This document shows, in pieces, positions 1 through 7,575 of a DNA stretch of 17,734 nucleotides. How positions within the stretch are numbered: the stretch's first letter is position 1; each line of letters begins with the position of its first letter. The notes below the pieces were generated by a model. It was given only the letters and a program-made list of their open reading frames with translations. It did not search any database and was not told the origin of the DNA. The DNA is from RGIG3009 sp964490085. Its GTDB lineage: Bacteria > Bacillota > Clostridia > Oscillospirales > Acutalibacteraceae. Position numbers and translations under genes: made by a program. The stretch spans positions 1-17,734 of the forward strand of contig CAZBAO010000025.1 in assembly GCA_964490085.1 (NCBI GenBank). The letters run 5' to 3'.

Positions 1-340
1 AGGCGTCGATGACCATCACGGCGGAATCCGCCGCCATCAGCGTGCGATAGGTGTCTTCCGAGAAATCCTGGTGACCCGGCGTATCCAGAATATTGATGCA
101 ATAGCCGTCATACTCGAACTGCAACACGGAAGAGGTAACGGATATACCGCGCTGCTTCTCGATCTCCATCCAATCGGAGACCGCGTGCTTCATCGATTTT
201 TTACCCTTGACCATACCGGCAGAGGCAATCGCACCGCCGTACAGCAAAAACTTTTCGGTTAAGGTCGTTTTACCGGCGTCCGGATGCGAAATGATCGCAA
301 AGGTACGCCGTTTTTCGATGTCTTTCGTAAACTGTGCCAC
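1..340 (-). CDS. prfC: Peptide chain release factor 3 (RF3), N-terminal part, cut by window edge
   Basis: This is a translational GTPase that recycles the class I release factors RF1 and RF2 from the ribosome in the cytoplasm. Only the first 113 codons are present; the gene runs off the left edge. The GTP-binding G1 loop reads SHPDAGKTT (about residues 18-26). The G3 motif reads DTPGHQDF and continues SEDTYRTL. The pattern MAQFTKDIEKRRTFAIISHP is typical of RF3 rather than EF-G or LepA. The start is GTG (338-340 on the minus strand), chosen because GGAGG lies 8 nt upstream and the protein then begins exactly where the family does. It lies 36 nt downstream of cca on the same strand, so it can be co-transcribed with it, but a possible promoter of its own overlaps the cca stop codon. 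I am very sure of the family. The C-terminal domains cannot be seen. Confidence 0.95.
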   Translation of the reverse strand, partial: MAQFTKDIEKRRTFAIISHPDAGKTTLTEKFLLYGGAIASAGMVKGKKSMKHAVSDWMEIEKQRGISVTSSVLQFEYDGYCINILDTPGHQDFSEDTYRTLMAADSAVMVIDA

Positions 341-373
341 AAAGATATCCTCCGTCAAAAACAATTACCATAT

Positions 374-402
374 ATTTTATCGTTTTTTTGCGAAATAATC
401 AA
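374..402 (-). promoter_or_regulatory. Possible sigma-A promoter for prfC
   Basis: On the minus strand TTGATT (397-402) and TAAAAT (374-379) are separated by exactly 17 bp, and the spacer holds a run of seven A. The -10 box overlaps the cca stop codon (377-379). Transcription would start near 367, giving a leader of about 27 nt that contains the prfC ribosome-binding site. The -35 box matches consensus at 4 of 6 positions and the -10 at 5 of 6. An AT-rich gene end could produce this by chance. Confidence 0.4.
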
Positions 403-1723
403 GCCTTTTTCGGACGGCTTGCGTTAAAGCAGCCTCATCATTCACAAGGCGCTGCTCCATGACCTCATCCAACAGCCACTGCAGGCATTCACCGATGGCT
501 TTGCCTTGCGGAATACCGAGCGTTAACAGATCCCGTCCGTTGACGGCGAGATCCCTCAGTGAAAAGCAAGCCCGCTCTGCCAACAGACGATCGATCCGCT
601 CGTTCACGTCGGCAAGCTCCGCAAAGCGTCCGTCCATCAGCGCCGCGGCATGTGCCATCGCATCCGCCCGTTTGAGCGCTAACAGCCGGCGAAGCCGCGG
701 TACACCCAGTCGGTTCATCCATCGCCGCACCGCTTTATCGGTACGTTCGATCGGCATATCGTGATAACGGATCAGCAAGCAGACCTCCTCCGTGGTTTTC
801 CTGTCAAAGCGGAGTCGTTCAAGGACCTCCCGTGCCATACGCTCTCCGATCTCCGCGTGACCGTAGAAATGGCCGTTCCCCTTTTCGTCAAGCGAAAAGC
901 AATACGGTTTCCCGATGTCGTGCAGGAGCGCCGCCAACCTCACGGTGAGATCCGGCTCGGCATGCTCAACAGCAGTAAGAATATGCATCAGAACGTCTAA
1001 GTGATGATAACGGCTGTGCTGATCGATCCCCTGTGCCGCTTTCAGCTCCGGCAGGATCGGAAACAGCACCGGATACAGCGTTGAAAGGACAGCGCCGATA
1101 TGCTCACCCGTCAACATTCGTTTGAGCTCTTCCCATACGCGTTCAGCTGCAATTTCCGTTAACAGCGGCGCACAGGCGAGCAGCCCGTTTTTCGTTTTTT
1201 CCTCAATGTCAAAGCCATATACCGACGCAAAGCGCATGGCGCGTAAAACACGCAGGGCATCTTCCTCAAACCGTTTTTGCGGATCTCCCACGGCGCGCAA
1301 CAACTGCCGTTCGGCATCTGCCGCACCGCCGAACGGATCGACCAGACCACGCACCGGATGATACGCCATGGCGTTGACCGTAAAATCGCGGCGACTGAGG
1401 TCTTGCTCAATGTGCTGTACGAACTGCACGGTATCCGGATGCCGATGGTCGCGGTAATCCGCCTCGATCCGATACGTGGTGATCTCCAAAGGATGAGAAT
1501 CAATGAGCACGGTAACTGTGCCGTGTAGGATGCCGGTGTGAATCACCGTTTTGGTAGAAAAGACCTCCGAGACCTGTTCCGGTAAAGCGGACGTGCAAAT
1601 ATCAAAATCATGCGGAGTCCAGCCGAGGAGACTGTCGCGCACACAGCCGCCTACGACGTATGCCTCAAAACCGGCGCTTTCCAGACACGTCAGTGTGTCG
1701 GCTACATACGGCGGAATATGCAC
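377..1723 (-). CDS. cca: CCA tRNA nucleotidyltransferase, class II, with HD domain
   Basis: This cytoplasmic enzyme adds or repairs the 3' CCA end of tRNAs using CTP and ATP. The nucleotidyltransferase head is at about residues 20-125: VVGGCVRDSLLG (23-34), the metal-binding DFD (39-41), and the RRDFTVNAMAY motif (111-121). The RNA-binding and nucleotide-selecting region with EDALRVLRAMRFAS follows (154-167). An HD phosphohydrolase-type domain occupies about 240-325, with LLHDIGKP (266-273) and YHDMP (320-324). At 448 residues the length is normal for the HD-containing bacterial form. The start codon is GTG (1721-1723), preceded by a purine-rich GGAGAGGAGGAG. It is the first gene of a likely cca-prfC unit. 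A poly(A) polymerase of the same superfamily is the main alternative, but the head motifs and HD domain fit a CCA enzyme better. The tRNA gene at the other end of this window already encodes its CCA, so part of this enzyme's work here would be repair. Confidence 0.94.
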   Translation of the reverse strand: MHIPPYVADTLTCLESAGFEAYVVGGCVRDSLLGWTPHDFDICTSALPEQVSEVFSTKTVIHTGILHGTVTVLIDSHPLEITTYRIEADYRDHRHPDTVQFVQHIEQDLSRRDFTVNAMAYHPVRGLVDPFGGAADAERQLLRAVGDPQKRFEEDALRVLRAMRFASVYGFDIEEKTKNGLLACAPLLTEIAAERVWEELKRMLTGEHIGAVLSTLYPVLFPILPELKAAQGIDQHSRYHHLDVLMHILTAVEHAEPDLTVRLAALLHDIGKPYCFSLDEKGNGHFYGHAEIGERMAREVLERLRFDRKTTEEVCLLIRYHDMPIERTDKAVRRWMNRLGVPRLRRLLALKRADAMAHAAALMDGRFAELADVNERIDRLLAERACFSLRDLAVNGRDLLTLGIPQGKAIGECLQWLLDEVMEQRLVNDEAALTQAVRKRLDYFAKKR

Positions 1724-1750
1724 GGGCTTCTCCTCCTCTCCTTTTCTCCC

Positions 1751-1779
1751 AGTATATCACCGCGAAAACCTTCTGTAAA
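1751..1779 (-). promoter_or_regulatory. Sigma-A promoter for cca
   Basis: On the minus strand TTTACA (1774-1779) and TATACT (1751-1756) are 17 bp apart. Each matches consensus at 5 of 6 positions, and the -10 is extended by an upstream TGA. The start point would fall near 1744, just before the cca ribosome-binding site, giving a leader of about 20 nt. It sits 11 bp from the oppositely oriented promoter that serves the next genes. Confidence 0.7.
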
Positions 1780-1790
1780 GTACGAAACGA

Positions 1791-1820
1791 TTGACAACCC
1801 GTCGACAAGTATTGTATTAT
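1791..1820 (+). promoter_or_regulatory. Sigma-A promoter for the envelope gene cluster
   Basis: A perfect -35 box TTGACA (1791-1796) is followed after 18 bp by TATTAT (1815-1820), which matches the -10 consensus at 5 of 6 positions. It points toward the phosphodiester glycosidase gene and gives a leader of about 35 nt. No other promoter is evident before the next two genes, which follow at 14 and 48 nt. Confidence 0.75.
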
Positions 1821-1848
1821 AGGCAAGTATAGTATTGGAATAGGAATG

Positions 1849-1854
1849 GGTGAT
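1849..1854 (+). promoter_or_regulatory. Ribosome-binding site that decides the start of the glycosidase gene
   Basis: GGTGAT is complementary to the 16S anti-Shine-Dalgarno tail (part of AGGAGGTGATC) and lies 7 nt before the ATG at 1862. The in-frame GTG at 1850 lies inside this site, so it is a poor start. Confidence 0.55.
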
Positions 1855-1861
1855 TGGTATC

Positions 1862-2872
1862 ATGCAACACAATTCAATCGGCACCAAGCGTGCGACTGCT
1901 TTTGGGCGTTTCATCGGTCGCTTTTTTGCCTTTATCGGAACAACTGTGTTAGCTCTGCTGATCGTTGCGGTCGGATTCTGTTGGGTACTGTGCAAAGGAC
2001 CTTCCCCGACAGCGCGGAACATATTTGTTAACACCGTTTTGGAAACCAGCGCGTTAAAATTTATCCCGCACATGTTTTTGTCCGACGAGGAAATTGAAGA
2101 TATCGTAAACGGGAACTCCGTCATTGAGACCGAGGAGAGCACCGACAGCAATACGGAATTCACCGAAAAGGAAGGAAACGTCGCGCCGGAAACGATCGAG
2201 GTGCTGGACATTACGGGACCTTCCTACTCCGGCAAAATGATGATCGTGCACGATCCCTCCCGTGTAAAGGTGGCTTCGCTCTCCACGTTCAGTGAGGAAA
2301 TCGACGGCAAAACGGTCGTGGAATTTGCCAAAGAATTCGGGGCGGTCGCTTCGGTAAACGGCGGCGGCTTTTCGGATGTGAACGGCTTTGGCTCAGGCGG
2401 TATGCCGCTTGGCATCATCATTCGTGACGGCGAGCTCGTCTTCGGATCGAAAACCGCTGTTACCTCGGTCGTTGCGTTTGACACGGACGATCGTCTCATC
2501 GTCGGCAAAATGTCTGCCGACGAAGCACTTAACAGAAACGTTCGGGATGCCGTCAGCTTTGGGCCTGCTTTCATCGTTAACGGGATCCCTGCTGAGGTAT
2601 CCGGCACGAGCGGCGGTGTCAATCCGCGTACCGTGATCGGTCAGCGCGCCGACGGAGCGGTGCTGATATTGGTGATAGACGGTCGGCAACCGCACACGTT
2701 GGGCGCCACCTATAAGGAATGTATTGATGTTATGCTGGAGCACGGTGCCATCAACGCCGCCAATCTGGACGGCGGCACCTCTACTGCGATGGTATATAAC
2801 GGCGAGATCATCAACAGCTGCTCGTCTCTGTATGGGCCGCGTGATATTCCGACTGCCATTATCGTTGTCTGA
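1862..2872 (+). CDS. Membrane-anchored phosphodiester glycosidase family protein (EpsL/NAGPA domain)
   Basis: The family includes human NAGPA, which removes GlcNAc from a GlcNAc-1-phosphate diester, and the bacterial group annotated as EpsL, linked to exopolysaccharide biosynthesis. The bacterial substrate here is unknown; a sugar-phosphodiester in a surface glycopolymer is my inference. One membrane segment at about residues 22-44 is followed by an acidic linker (about 75-110), and the catalytic-type domain fills about 112-336 outside the cell. Family landmarks are VNGGGF (165-170), GMPLGIIIRDGE (about 180-191), NPRTVIGQ (254-261), VIDGRQ and NLDGGTST (301-308). The ATG at 1862 is preferred over an in-frame GTG at 1850 because GGTGAT sits 7 nt before the ATG. 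It is the first gene of a three-gene plus-strand cluster, with 14 nt to the next gene. Family is confident; reaction is not. Confidence 0.87.
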   Translation: MQHNSIGTKRATAFGRFIGRFFAFIGTTVLALLIVAVGFCWVLCKGPSPTARNIFVNTVLETSALKFIPHMFLSDEEIEDIVNGNSVIETEESTDSNTEFTEKEGNVAPETIEVLDITGPSYSGKMMIVHDPSRVKVASLSTFSEEIDGKTVVEFAKEFGAVASVNGGGFSDVNGFGSGGMPLGIIIRDGELVFGSKTAVTSVVAFDTDDRLIVGKMSADEALNRNVRDAVSFGPAFIVNGIPAEVSGTSGGVNPRTVIGQRADGAVLILVIDGRQPHTLGATYKECIDVMLEHGAINAANLDGGTSTAMVYNGEIINSCSSLYGPRDIPTAIIVV

Positions 2873-2886
2873 GAGGAGATGTTTCT

Positions 2887-4131
2887 GTGACTGACAATAT
2901 CATCATACAAGAACAGCCCGAAACGGAGATCGTTCAAGCAGAGGATACCGTCATAGAAGTGCCGGTATACCCCGAATTCGAAACGGAGTCCACCGATCGC
3001 AAGCCGCGGGGAAAGCATGTTTTTTGGAAGCTGTTGATCGCGTACTTTGCACTGCTCGTAGTGCTCGCCACGTTGGGCTTATGGTTCTTCTATAATCATT
3101 TGCAGGGCTATGAGGCGACCACGCCGGCAACCGCATTGGATACGTATATGCAATGGATCCGCGACGGCGATTATGAGGCCATCTACGCGTCGTCGGATTT
3201 TGAGGAAACGATCCTGAATACCAAAGACGAATTTATCAAATACATGGAGCGTCTGTATGAGGGCGACCTTTCCACTCTTGCAGCTCGGGAAAAAACCGTT
3301 TCGGAGGACAGCTCCGCAACTGAACGCAAGGACTATTCGCTTTACGTCGAGGGGAAACGTGTCTGCGGACTTACACTGCTGAAAAATCCCGAATGGGGTG
3401 AGACCGCTTGGAGTTACGTGACTGAGATCCAATATCAACCGATCACCTCGATCTATACGTCGGACGATATGCGTGTCACGATCAACGGCGTCGATCTGTC
3501 GTTACTGAATCTCCCCTCTACGCTGGCACAAACGACCGTTTTAGGCGGTGCAGACGATCCGGATGCTCTTCCTCTTGTATATTGCTACACGGTCGAGAAT
3601 CTGTTGAATCCGCCGACGATCGAAGCGTTGACGCTCAGCGGCGACGTTTGCAATGTCGTGCAAACGGACGATGCCGCCTATCACGTCTACTGCCCCGTCA
3701 CCGATGCACTGCGTACCGAGCACGAGGAACTTGCGAAAAACACGGCGTTTAAATATGCGGAGTTCGTCGCTCGTGACGCCGAACGCTCAGACATATTGAA
3801 GCTCATCTACAAGGGCAGTAATTTATACGATACGATACAGAATTTCAGCAACCATTGGTTCACCGGCCACAACACTTACAAGTTCGAAGACGTTGCGGTT
3901 TCAAATTATACACAATATACCCGCTCCGACTTTTCCTGCGAGGTATCTTTTCAACCGGTGTACACGCGTAAAAAGCAGGTCATTGAAAGCACACCTTTCC
4001 GCTGCCGCCTGACGTTTGTACTGGTAGATGAGAAATGGCAGTTGTTGTCTTTAACACAGGACAACAACGAAACGGAGCTATCGGACTCGACAACGGACGT
4101 GACCGAAACCACCGGTACGACCGTATCATGA
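2887..4131 (+). CDS. Single-pass membrane protein with two NTF2-like-looking ectodomains, function unknown
   Basis: I do not recognise a named family. An acidic cytoplasmic tail (about residues 1-40) leads to one membrane helix at about 47-69 with a positive stretch before it (KPRGKH), so the bulk lies outside. Residues about 78-165 (ATALDTYMQWIRDGDYEAIY) look like an NTF2-like fold. A beta segment with VTINGVDLS follows (about 196-206). Residues about 280-400 (KYAEFVARDAERSDILKLI, then paired beta strands ending in KWQLLSL) look like a second one. The last 18 residues are rich in Thr and Ser. The layout of membrane helix, beta modules and NTF2-like end is reminiscent of TcaA/YvbJ-type envelope proteins, but this is only a resemblance. 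GTG start with GAGAGGAG about 8 nt upstream. Its tight spacing between a sugar-phosphodiester enzyme and a GT-C-like protein suggests an accessory envelope role. Confidence 0.75.
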   Translation: MTDNIIIQEQPETEIVQAEDTVIEVPVYPEFETESTDRKPRGKHVFWKLLIAYFALLVVLATLGLWFFYNHLQGYEATTPATALDTYMQWIRDGDYEAIYASSDFEETILNTKDEFIKYMERLYEGDLSTLAAREKTVSEDSSATERKDYSLYVEGKRVCGLTLLKNPEWGETAWSYVTEIQYQPITSIYTSDDMRVTINGVDLSLLNLPSTLAQTTVLGGADDPDALPLVYCYTVENLLNPPTIEALTLSGDVCNVVQTDDAAYHVYCPVTDALRTEHEELAKNTAFKYAEFVARDAERSDILKLIYKGSNLYDTIQNFSNHWFTGHNTYKFEDVAVSNYTQYTRSDFSCEVSFQPVYTRKKQVIESTPFRCRLTFVLVDEKWQLLSLTQDNNETELSDSTTDVTETTGTTVS

Positions 4132-4179
4132 TCGCAACCCCTACGCCGATAAAGGGGATTCTTATAAGGAGGTCTCACA

Positions 4180-5937
4180 GTGCTCGAAGAACTGTTTAAA
4201 CCTGTTCCCTGTATAAAGCGACTGCTCGGCAGTTGGTTTTGCCTTTGCACGCTGTTTGAATGCTGTGAGTTCTGGTTTCGCATTCCCACACCGTTGTTTC
4301 TTCTGTTGTTCGTTGCTTGCTTCTTTTGCCTCGGTCTTCTGAGGATCTGCGCCGCGATCCGACGGCTCGACGACATCGTACTGTGTGCGGGCGCCGTCTT
4401 ATACGGCTTGGTATTGGTGTATCGGTACGACGGCGAATCTCCGTACGCCTTTCTGTTGGTCGTGCTGCTTGCTGTTGTTTTGGTAACCCTGCCGGTTTTG
4501 CGAGATACCTCGGCATCACTCATCGGCGGGCACTCCATTTCCGCCAAAGCATGCCGATTATGGGTACTGATCTTCGGAATTGCACTGGCGGTGGGAATCT
4601 GTCTGTTTTCGGTCATGCGGTATCTCACTTTTGCTGCACCGAATTTCGATTTCGGTCTGTTCTGCAATATGTTCCACAACATGAAAGAACGCTTCTTGCC
4701 GTTGGTCACCTCCGAGCGTGATCAGCTGCTTTCGCATTTTGCCATTCACATTTCCCCTATTTATTATCTGCTGTTGCCCGTCTATATGCTGTTCCCTTCT
4801 CCGGTTACTCTGCAGGTGTGCCAAGCACTTATTCTGGCGAGCGGAATGATCCCACTGTATTTACTGGCACGGTATTTCCGCTTGCCGTACAAGTACACCG
4901 TGCTGATGGCACTGTTTTATGCCGCACATCCCGCTGTGAGTGCCGGCTGCTCGTATGATTTGCACGAGAACTGCTTTTTACTTCCTCTGTTGCTGTGGCT
5001 GTTTTACTGCTACGAAACCGGTCATAAGCGATTTTTGATCGTCGTAGCCGTTTTGATCTTACTGGTCAAGGAAGATACCGCCGCTTTTCTTGTGATCTTC
5101 GGGGTGTATCTGCTGATCGCCCGCAAGGATCACCGCACGGCCTTGCCCCTTATCCTCGGTTCCCTACTGTATTTCGCAGTGGCGGTCTTTCTGCTTAACA
5201 CCTACGGCACCGGTACAATGATCGGACGTTACAGCGCGTTGTTTGACGAATCCAAAACCGTCGGCGGCTTTTGGCAAACCTTGTTACGCGCCCCGGGTTA
5301 TTTTCTGGAGCAGGCGGTATCTTTTGTGAACAGTGCCACTGAAAAACCGATCTATTTATTGCAGATGCTGTTGCCGTTCGGTCTTGTGCTGTGGCGAACA
5401 AAGCAATACAGCCGTTATTTGTTACTGGCACCGCTCCTCTTAAATCTGCTGTCCGGCTTCGTGCATCAGTACGACATCGGATTTCAATACAGCTTTGCAT
5501 CTCTTGCGTTTTGTTTGTATTTATATCTGCAGAATATTGCAGACCGACCGATCTCCAAGCAGCGTAATCTCTTATTGTTCAGCGTGGTTTCTTCCTGCTT
5601 TTTGTATGCCATGATCGTGATGCCCAAGATCGAGACCTACATGGGACGATGGATCCAAAACGGCGACACGTATGCCGCTATGGAAGCCGTATTGGACGAG
5701 ATACCGCAGGATGCTTCGGTAACCGCTTCCACGATGTTGGTAGCACATTTGGCACAGCGCGACGTGATATATGAAGATTTTTATCACGAAGAGCCCGATA
5801 CCGATTACGTCGTACTGGATATGCGCGGGAATTACGCCACCTTCTCCGAAACCTATCGCGATACCTGCCTGCAAAAAGGGTATGAAGTGTGGACCGCTAC
5901 CGACGAGCTTTTGATTTTATATCGACCGACAGAATAG
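4180..5937 (+). CDS. DUF2079 multipass membrane protein, GT-C glycosyltransferase-like
   Basis: The protein has 585 residues with roughly a dozen hydrophobic segments. It carries the DUF2079 landmarks: FDFGLFCNMFHNMKE (156-170), where the acidic residue after the first helices corresponds to the GT-C active-site loop; DQLLSHFAIHISPIYYLLLP (181-200); and YDLHENCFLLPLL (259-271). A soluble C-terminal tail, from about residue 480, contains the usual segment that runs from IPQDASVTAS through HLAQRDVIY to DYVVLDM. DUF2079 proteins are predicted to transfer sugars from lipid carriers outside the membrane, but no reaction is established. The N-terminal 120 residues add extra helices. GTG start with AAGGAGG 7 nt upstream. 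It is the last gene of the cluster, 48 nt after its neighbour, with only a weak 5-bp hairpin between them. No clear terminator follows. Confidence 0.85.
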   Translation: MLEELFKPVPCIKRLLGSWFCLCTLFECCEFWFRIPTPLFLLLFVACFFCLGLLRICAAIRRLDDIVLCAGAVLYGLVLVYRYDGESPYAFLLVVLLAVVLVTLPVLRDTSASLIGGHSISAKACRLWVLIFGIALAVGICLFSVMRYLTFAAPNFDFGLFCNMFHNMKERFLPLVTSERDQLLSHFAIHISPIYYLLLPVYMLFPSPVTLQVCQALILASGMIPLYLLARYFRLPYKYTVLMALFYAAHPAVSAGCSYDLHENCFLLPLLLWLFYCYETGHKRFLIVVAVLILLVKEDTAAFLVIFGVYLLIARKDHRTALPLILGSLLYFAVAVFLLNTYGTGTMIGRYSALFDESKTVGGFWQTLLRAPGYFLEQAVSFVNSATEKPIYLLQMLLPFGLVLWRTKQYSRYLLLAPLLLNLLSGFVHQYDIGFQYSFASLAFCLYLYLQNIADRPISKQRNLLLFSVVSSCFLYAMIVMPKIETYMGRWIQNGDTYAAMEAVLDEIPQDASVTASTMLVAHLAQRDVIYEDFYHEEPDTDYVVLDMRGNYATFSETYRDTCLQKGYEVWTATDELLILYRPTE

Positions 5938-5954
5938 AAATTCTCGTTTTCCTC

Positions 5955-5982
5955 TTGTTTTCTCGGCAATATTTGGTATAAT
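5955..5982 (+). promoter_or_regulatory. Extended -10 promoter for asnS
   Basis: A perfect TATAAT (5977-5982) is preceded directly by TGG, making an extended -10 element. A weak -35 TTGTTT (5955-5960) stands 16 bp upstream. The start point near 5989 leaves only about 35 nt of leader before asnS, too short for a T-box. Confidence 0.7.
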
Positions 5983-6023
5983 GTTCCGTATGGATAAATC
6001 TTTTTTGGTAAAGGAATCAGGTT

Positions 6024-7418
6024 ATGAAACGAAATGAGATCGCCGCGGTTTACGCGGATGCTGCTGCTCTTTGTGAGCAAGAACTCACCGTCTGCGGTTG
6101 GGTGCGCACACTGCGCCAATCCAAATCGCTGGCATTTATTGAACTGAACGACGGCAGCTGTCAACGCAATCTGCAGGTCATTATTGAGGAATCAAAGCTC
6201 GATAATTTCGATGAGATCTGCCATCAAAACGTTGGAGCCGCTCTTTGCGTACGCGGTATGCTGCAGCTGACCCCCGAGGCAAAACAGCCGTGCGAGCTGC
6301 ACGCCACCGCGATTAAGGTCGAAGGCGCTTCCACCTCGGATTACCCGTTGCAGAAGAAGCGTCATTCCATGGAATTTTTGCGTACGATTGCACATCTTCG
6401 TCCCCGCACCAATACCTTCAGTGCAGTCTTTCGGGTGCGTTCGGTCGCGGCTTTTGCGATCCACCGTTTCTTTCAGGAGCGCGGCTTCGTATACGCGCAC
6501 ACCCCGATCATCACCTCCAGCGACTGTGAGGGCGCCGGTGAAATGTTCCACCTGACCACGCTGGATATGAACGATATTCCCCGCACCGAAAACGGCGAGG
6601 TCGATTATTCGCAGGATTTCTTCGGCAAGCACACCTCGCTGACGGTGTCCGGTCAGCTTGCCGGCGAGTGCATGGCAATGGCGTTCGGCAAGATCTATAC
6701 CTTTGGCCCGACCTTCCGTGCCGAAAAGTCGTACACCGCCCGTCATGCCGCGGAGTTTTGGATGATCGAGCCGGAATTCGCTTTTGCGGATCTGGAGGAT
6801 AACATGGATCTGGCGCAGGATATGATCACCTATGTGGTTTCCTACCTGCTGGAGCACTGCCCGGACGAGATGAAGTTCTTCAATGATTTCTACGACAAGA
6901 ACCTGCTGGAGCGTTTGAACGCGCTGGTGCACTCGGATTTCACCCACGTCACCTATACCAAGGCAATTGAGATCCTGGAGCAGCACAAGGATGAATTTGA
7001 ATATCCCGTTTATTGGGGCTGCGATCTGCAAACCGAGCACGAGCGCTATCTGACCGAGCAGGTATACAAGATGCCGGTCTTTGTCACCGACTATCCGAAG
7101 GAGATCAAGGCGTTCTATATGCGCCTCAACGACGATGGAAAGACCGTCGCCGCAATGGATCTTTTGGTACCGGGCGTCGGCGAGATCATCGGCGGAAGTC
7201 AGCGTGAAGAGCGGTTGGATCTGCTTGAAGCACGTATGGACGAATTGGGACTCAACCGCGACGATTATTGGTGGTATTTGGATCTGCGACGTTACGGCGG
7301 TGCCAAGCACTCCGGTTTCGGTCTGGGCTTTGAGCGTTTGATCCTCTACGTCACCGGTATGGCGAACATCCGCGACGTGCTCCCCTTCCCACGCACGACC
7401 GGCTCTGCCGATTTCTGA
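6024..7418 (+). CDS. asnS: Asparaginyl-tRNA synthetase
   Basis: This cytoplasmic class IIb synthetase charges tRNA-Asn with asparagine using ATP. The N-terminal OB-fold anticodon-binding domain spans about residues 18-105 (VCGWVRTLRQSKSLAFIELN). The class II core follows: motif 1 region around 150-175 (GFVYAHTPIITSSDCEGAGE), motif 2 FRAEKSYTARHAAEFWMIEPE at about 231-251, and motif 3 GFGLGFERLILYVTGM at 431-446. It ends with the expected DVLPFPRT block. At 464 residues it has the family's usual length. The motif 2 pattern and the ending separate it from aspartyl- and lysyl-tRNA synthetases. The ATG has AAGGA 8 nt upstream. It is transcribed alone from its own extended -10 promoter and closed by a strong terminator. 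Having this enzyme means asparagine is charged directly, so the indirect Asp-to-Asn amidation route is not needed for tRNA-Asn. Confidence 0.97.
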   Translation: MKRNEIAAVYADAAALCEQELTVCGWVRTLRQSKSLAFIELNDGSCQRNLQVIIEESKLDNFDEICHQNVGAALCVRGMLQLTPEAKQPCELHATAIKVEGASTSDYPLQKKRHSMEFLRTIAHLRPRTNTFSAVFRVRSVAAFAIHRFFQERGFVYAHTPIITSSDCEGAGEMFHLTTLDMNDIPRTENGEVDYSQDFFGKHTSLTVSGQLAGECMAMAFGKIYTFGPTFRAEKSYTARHAAEFWMIEPEFAFADLEDNMDLAQDMITYVVSYLLEHCPDEMKFFNDFYDKNLLERLNALVHSDFTHVTYTKAIEILEQHKDEFEYPVYWGCDLQTEHERYLTEQVYKMPVFVTDYPKEIKAFYMRLNDDGKTVAAMDLLVPGVGEIIGGSQREERLDLLEARMDELGLNRDDYWWYLDLRRYGGAKHSGFGLGFERLILYVTGMANIRDVLPFPRTTGSADF

Positions 7419-7431
7419 ATTTTGTATTTTC

Positions 7432-7465
7432 AAAAGCCCCGTCCGTTATCGGACGGGGCTTTTTT
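7432..7465 (+). terminator. Rho-independent terminator after asnS
   Basis: A 14-bp perfect stem (7432-7445 with 7450-7463), with core GCCCCGTCCG and loop TTAT, runs into a T tract (7460-7465). It lies 13 nt after the asnS stop. Confidence 0.95.
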
Positions 7466-7516
7466 GCGTTTTTTAGGAAAATTTTAAATATTTTTTGCAA
7501 GTTTTTGAAATTTAAC

Positions 7517-7545
7517 TTGCAAAATTCGATTATGTGTATTACAAT
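7517..7545 (+). promoter_or_regulatory. Sigma-A promoter for the aminotransferase gene
   Basis: TTGCAA (7517-7522) and TACAAT (7540-7545) are 17 bp apart, in an AT-rich stretch right after the asnS terminator. The start point would be near 7552, about 24 nt before the GTG start and just before the GAGGAG ribosome-binding site. Confidence 0.72.
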
Positions 7546-7575
7546 ATGTGAAGTATCTGAGAGGAGTCGTTTTTT

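Noticed and set aside
4138..4157. Hairpin CCCCT/AGGGG between the NTF2-like and DUF2079 genes
   Set aside because: Only 5 bp with a 10-nt loop and no T tract; too weak to call a terminator.
3951..4709. 252-residue minus-strand frame across the 2887/4180 gene junction
   Set aside because: Basic, low-complexity translation without motifs, opposite two genes with good ribosome-binding sites and family or topology support.
5938..6023. T-box leader for asnS
   Set aside because: The promoter leaves only about 35 nt before the start codon, with no T-box sequence, specifier stem or terminator.
6192..7433. 413-residue open frame antisense to asnS
   Set aside because: It mirrors a strongly conserved synthetase gene, has no family motifs or fitting ribosome-binding site, and arises from codon bias on the opposite strand.
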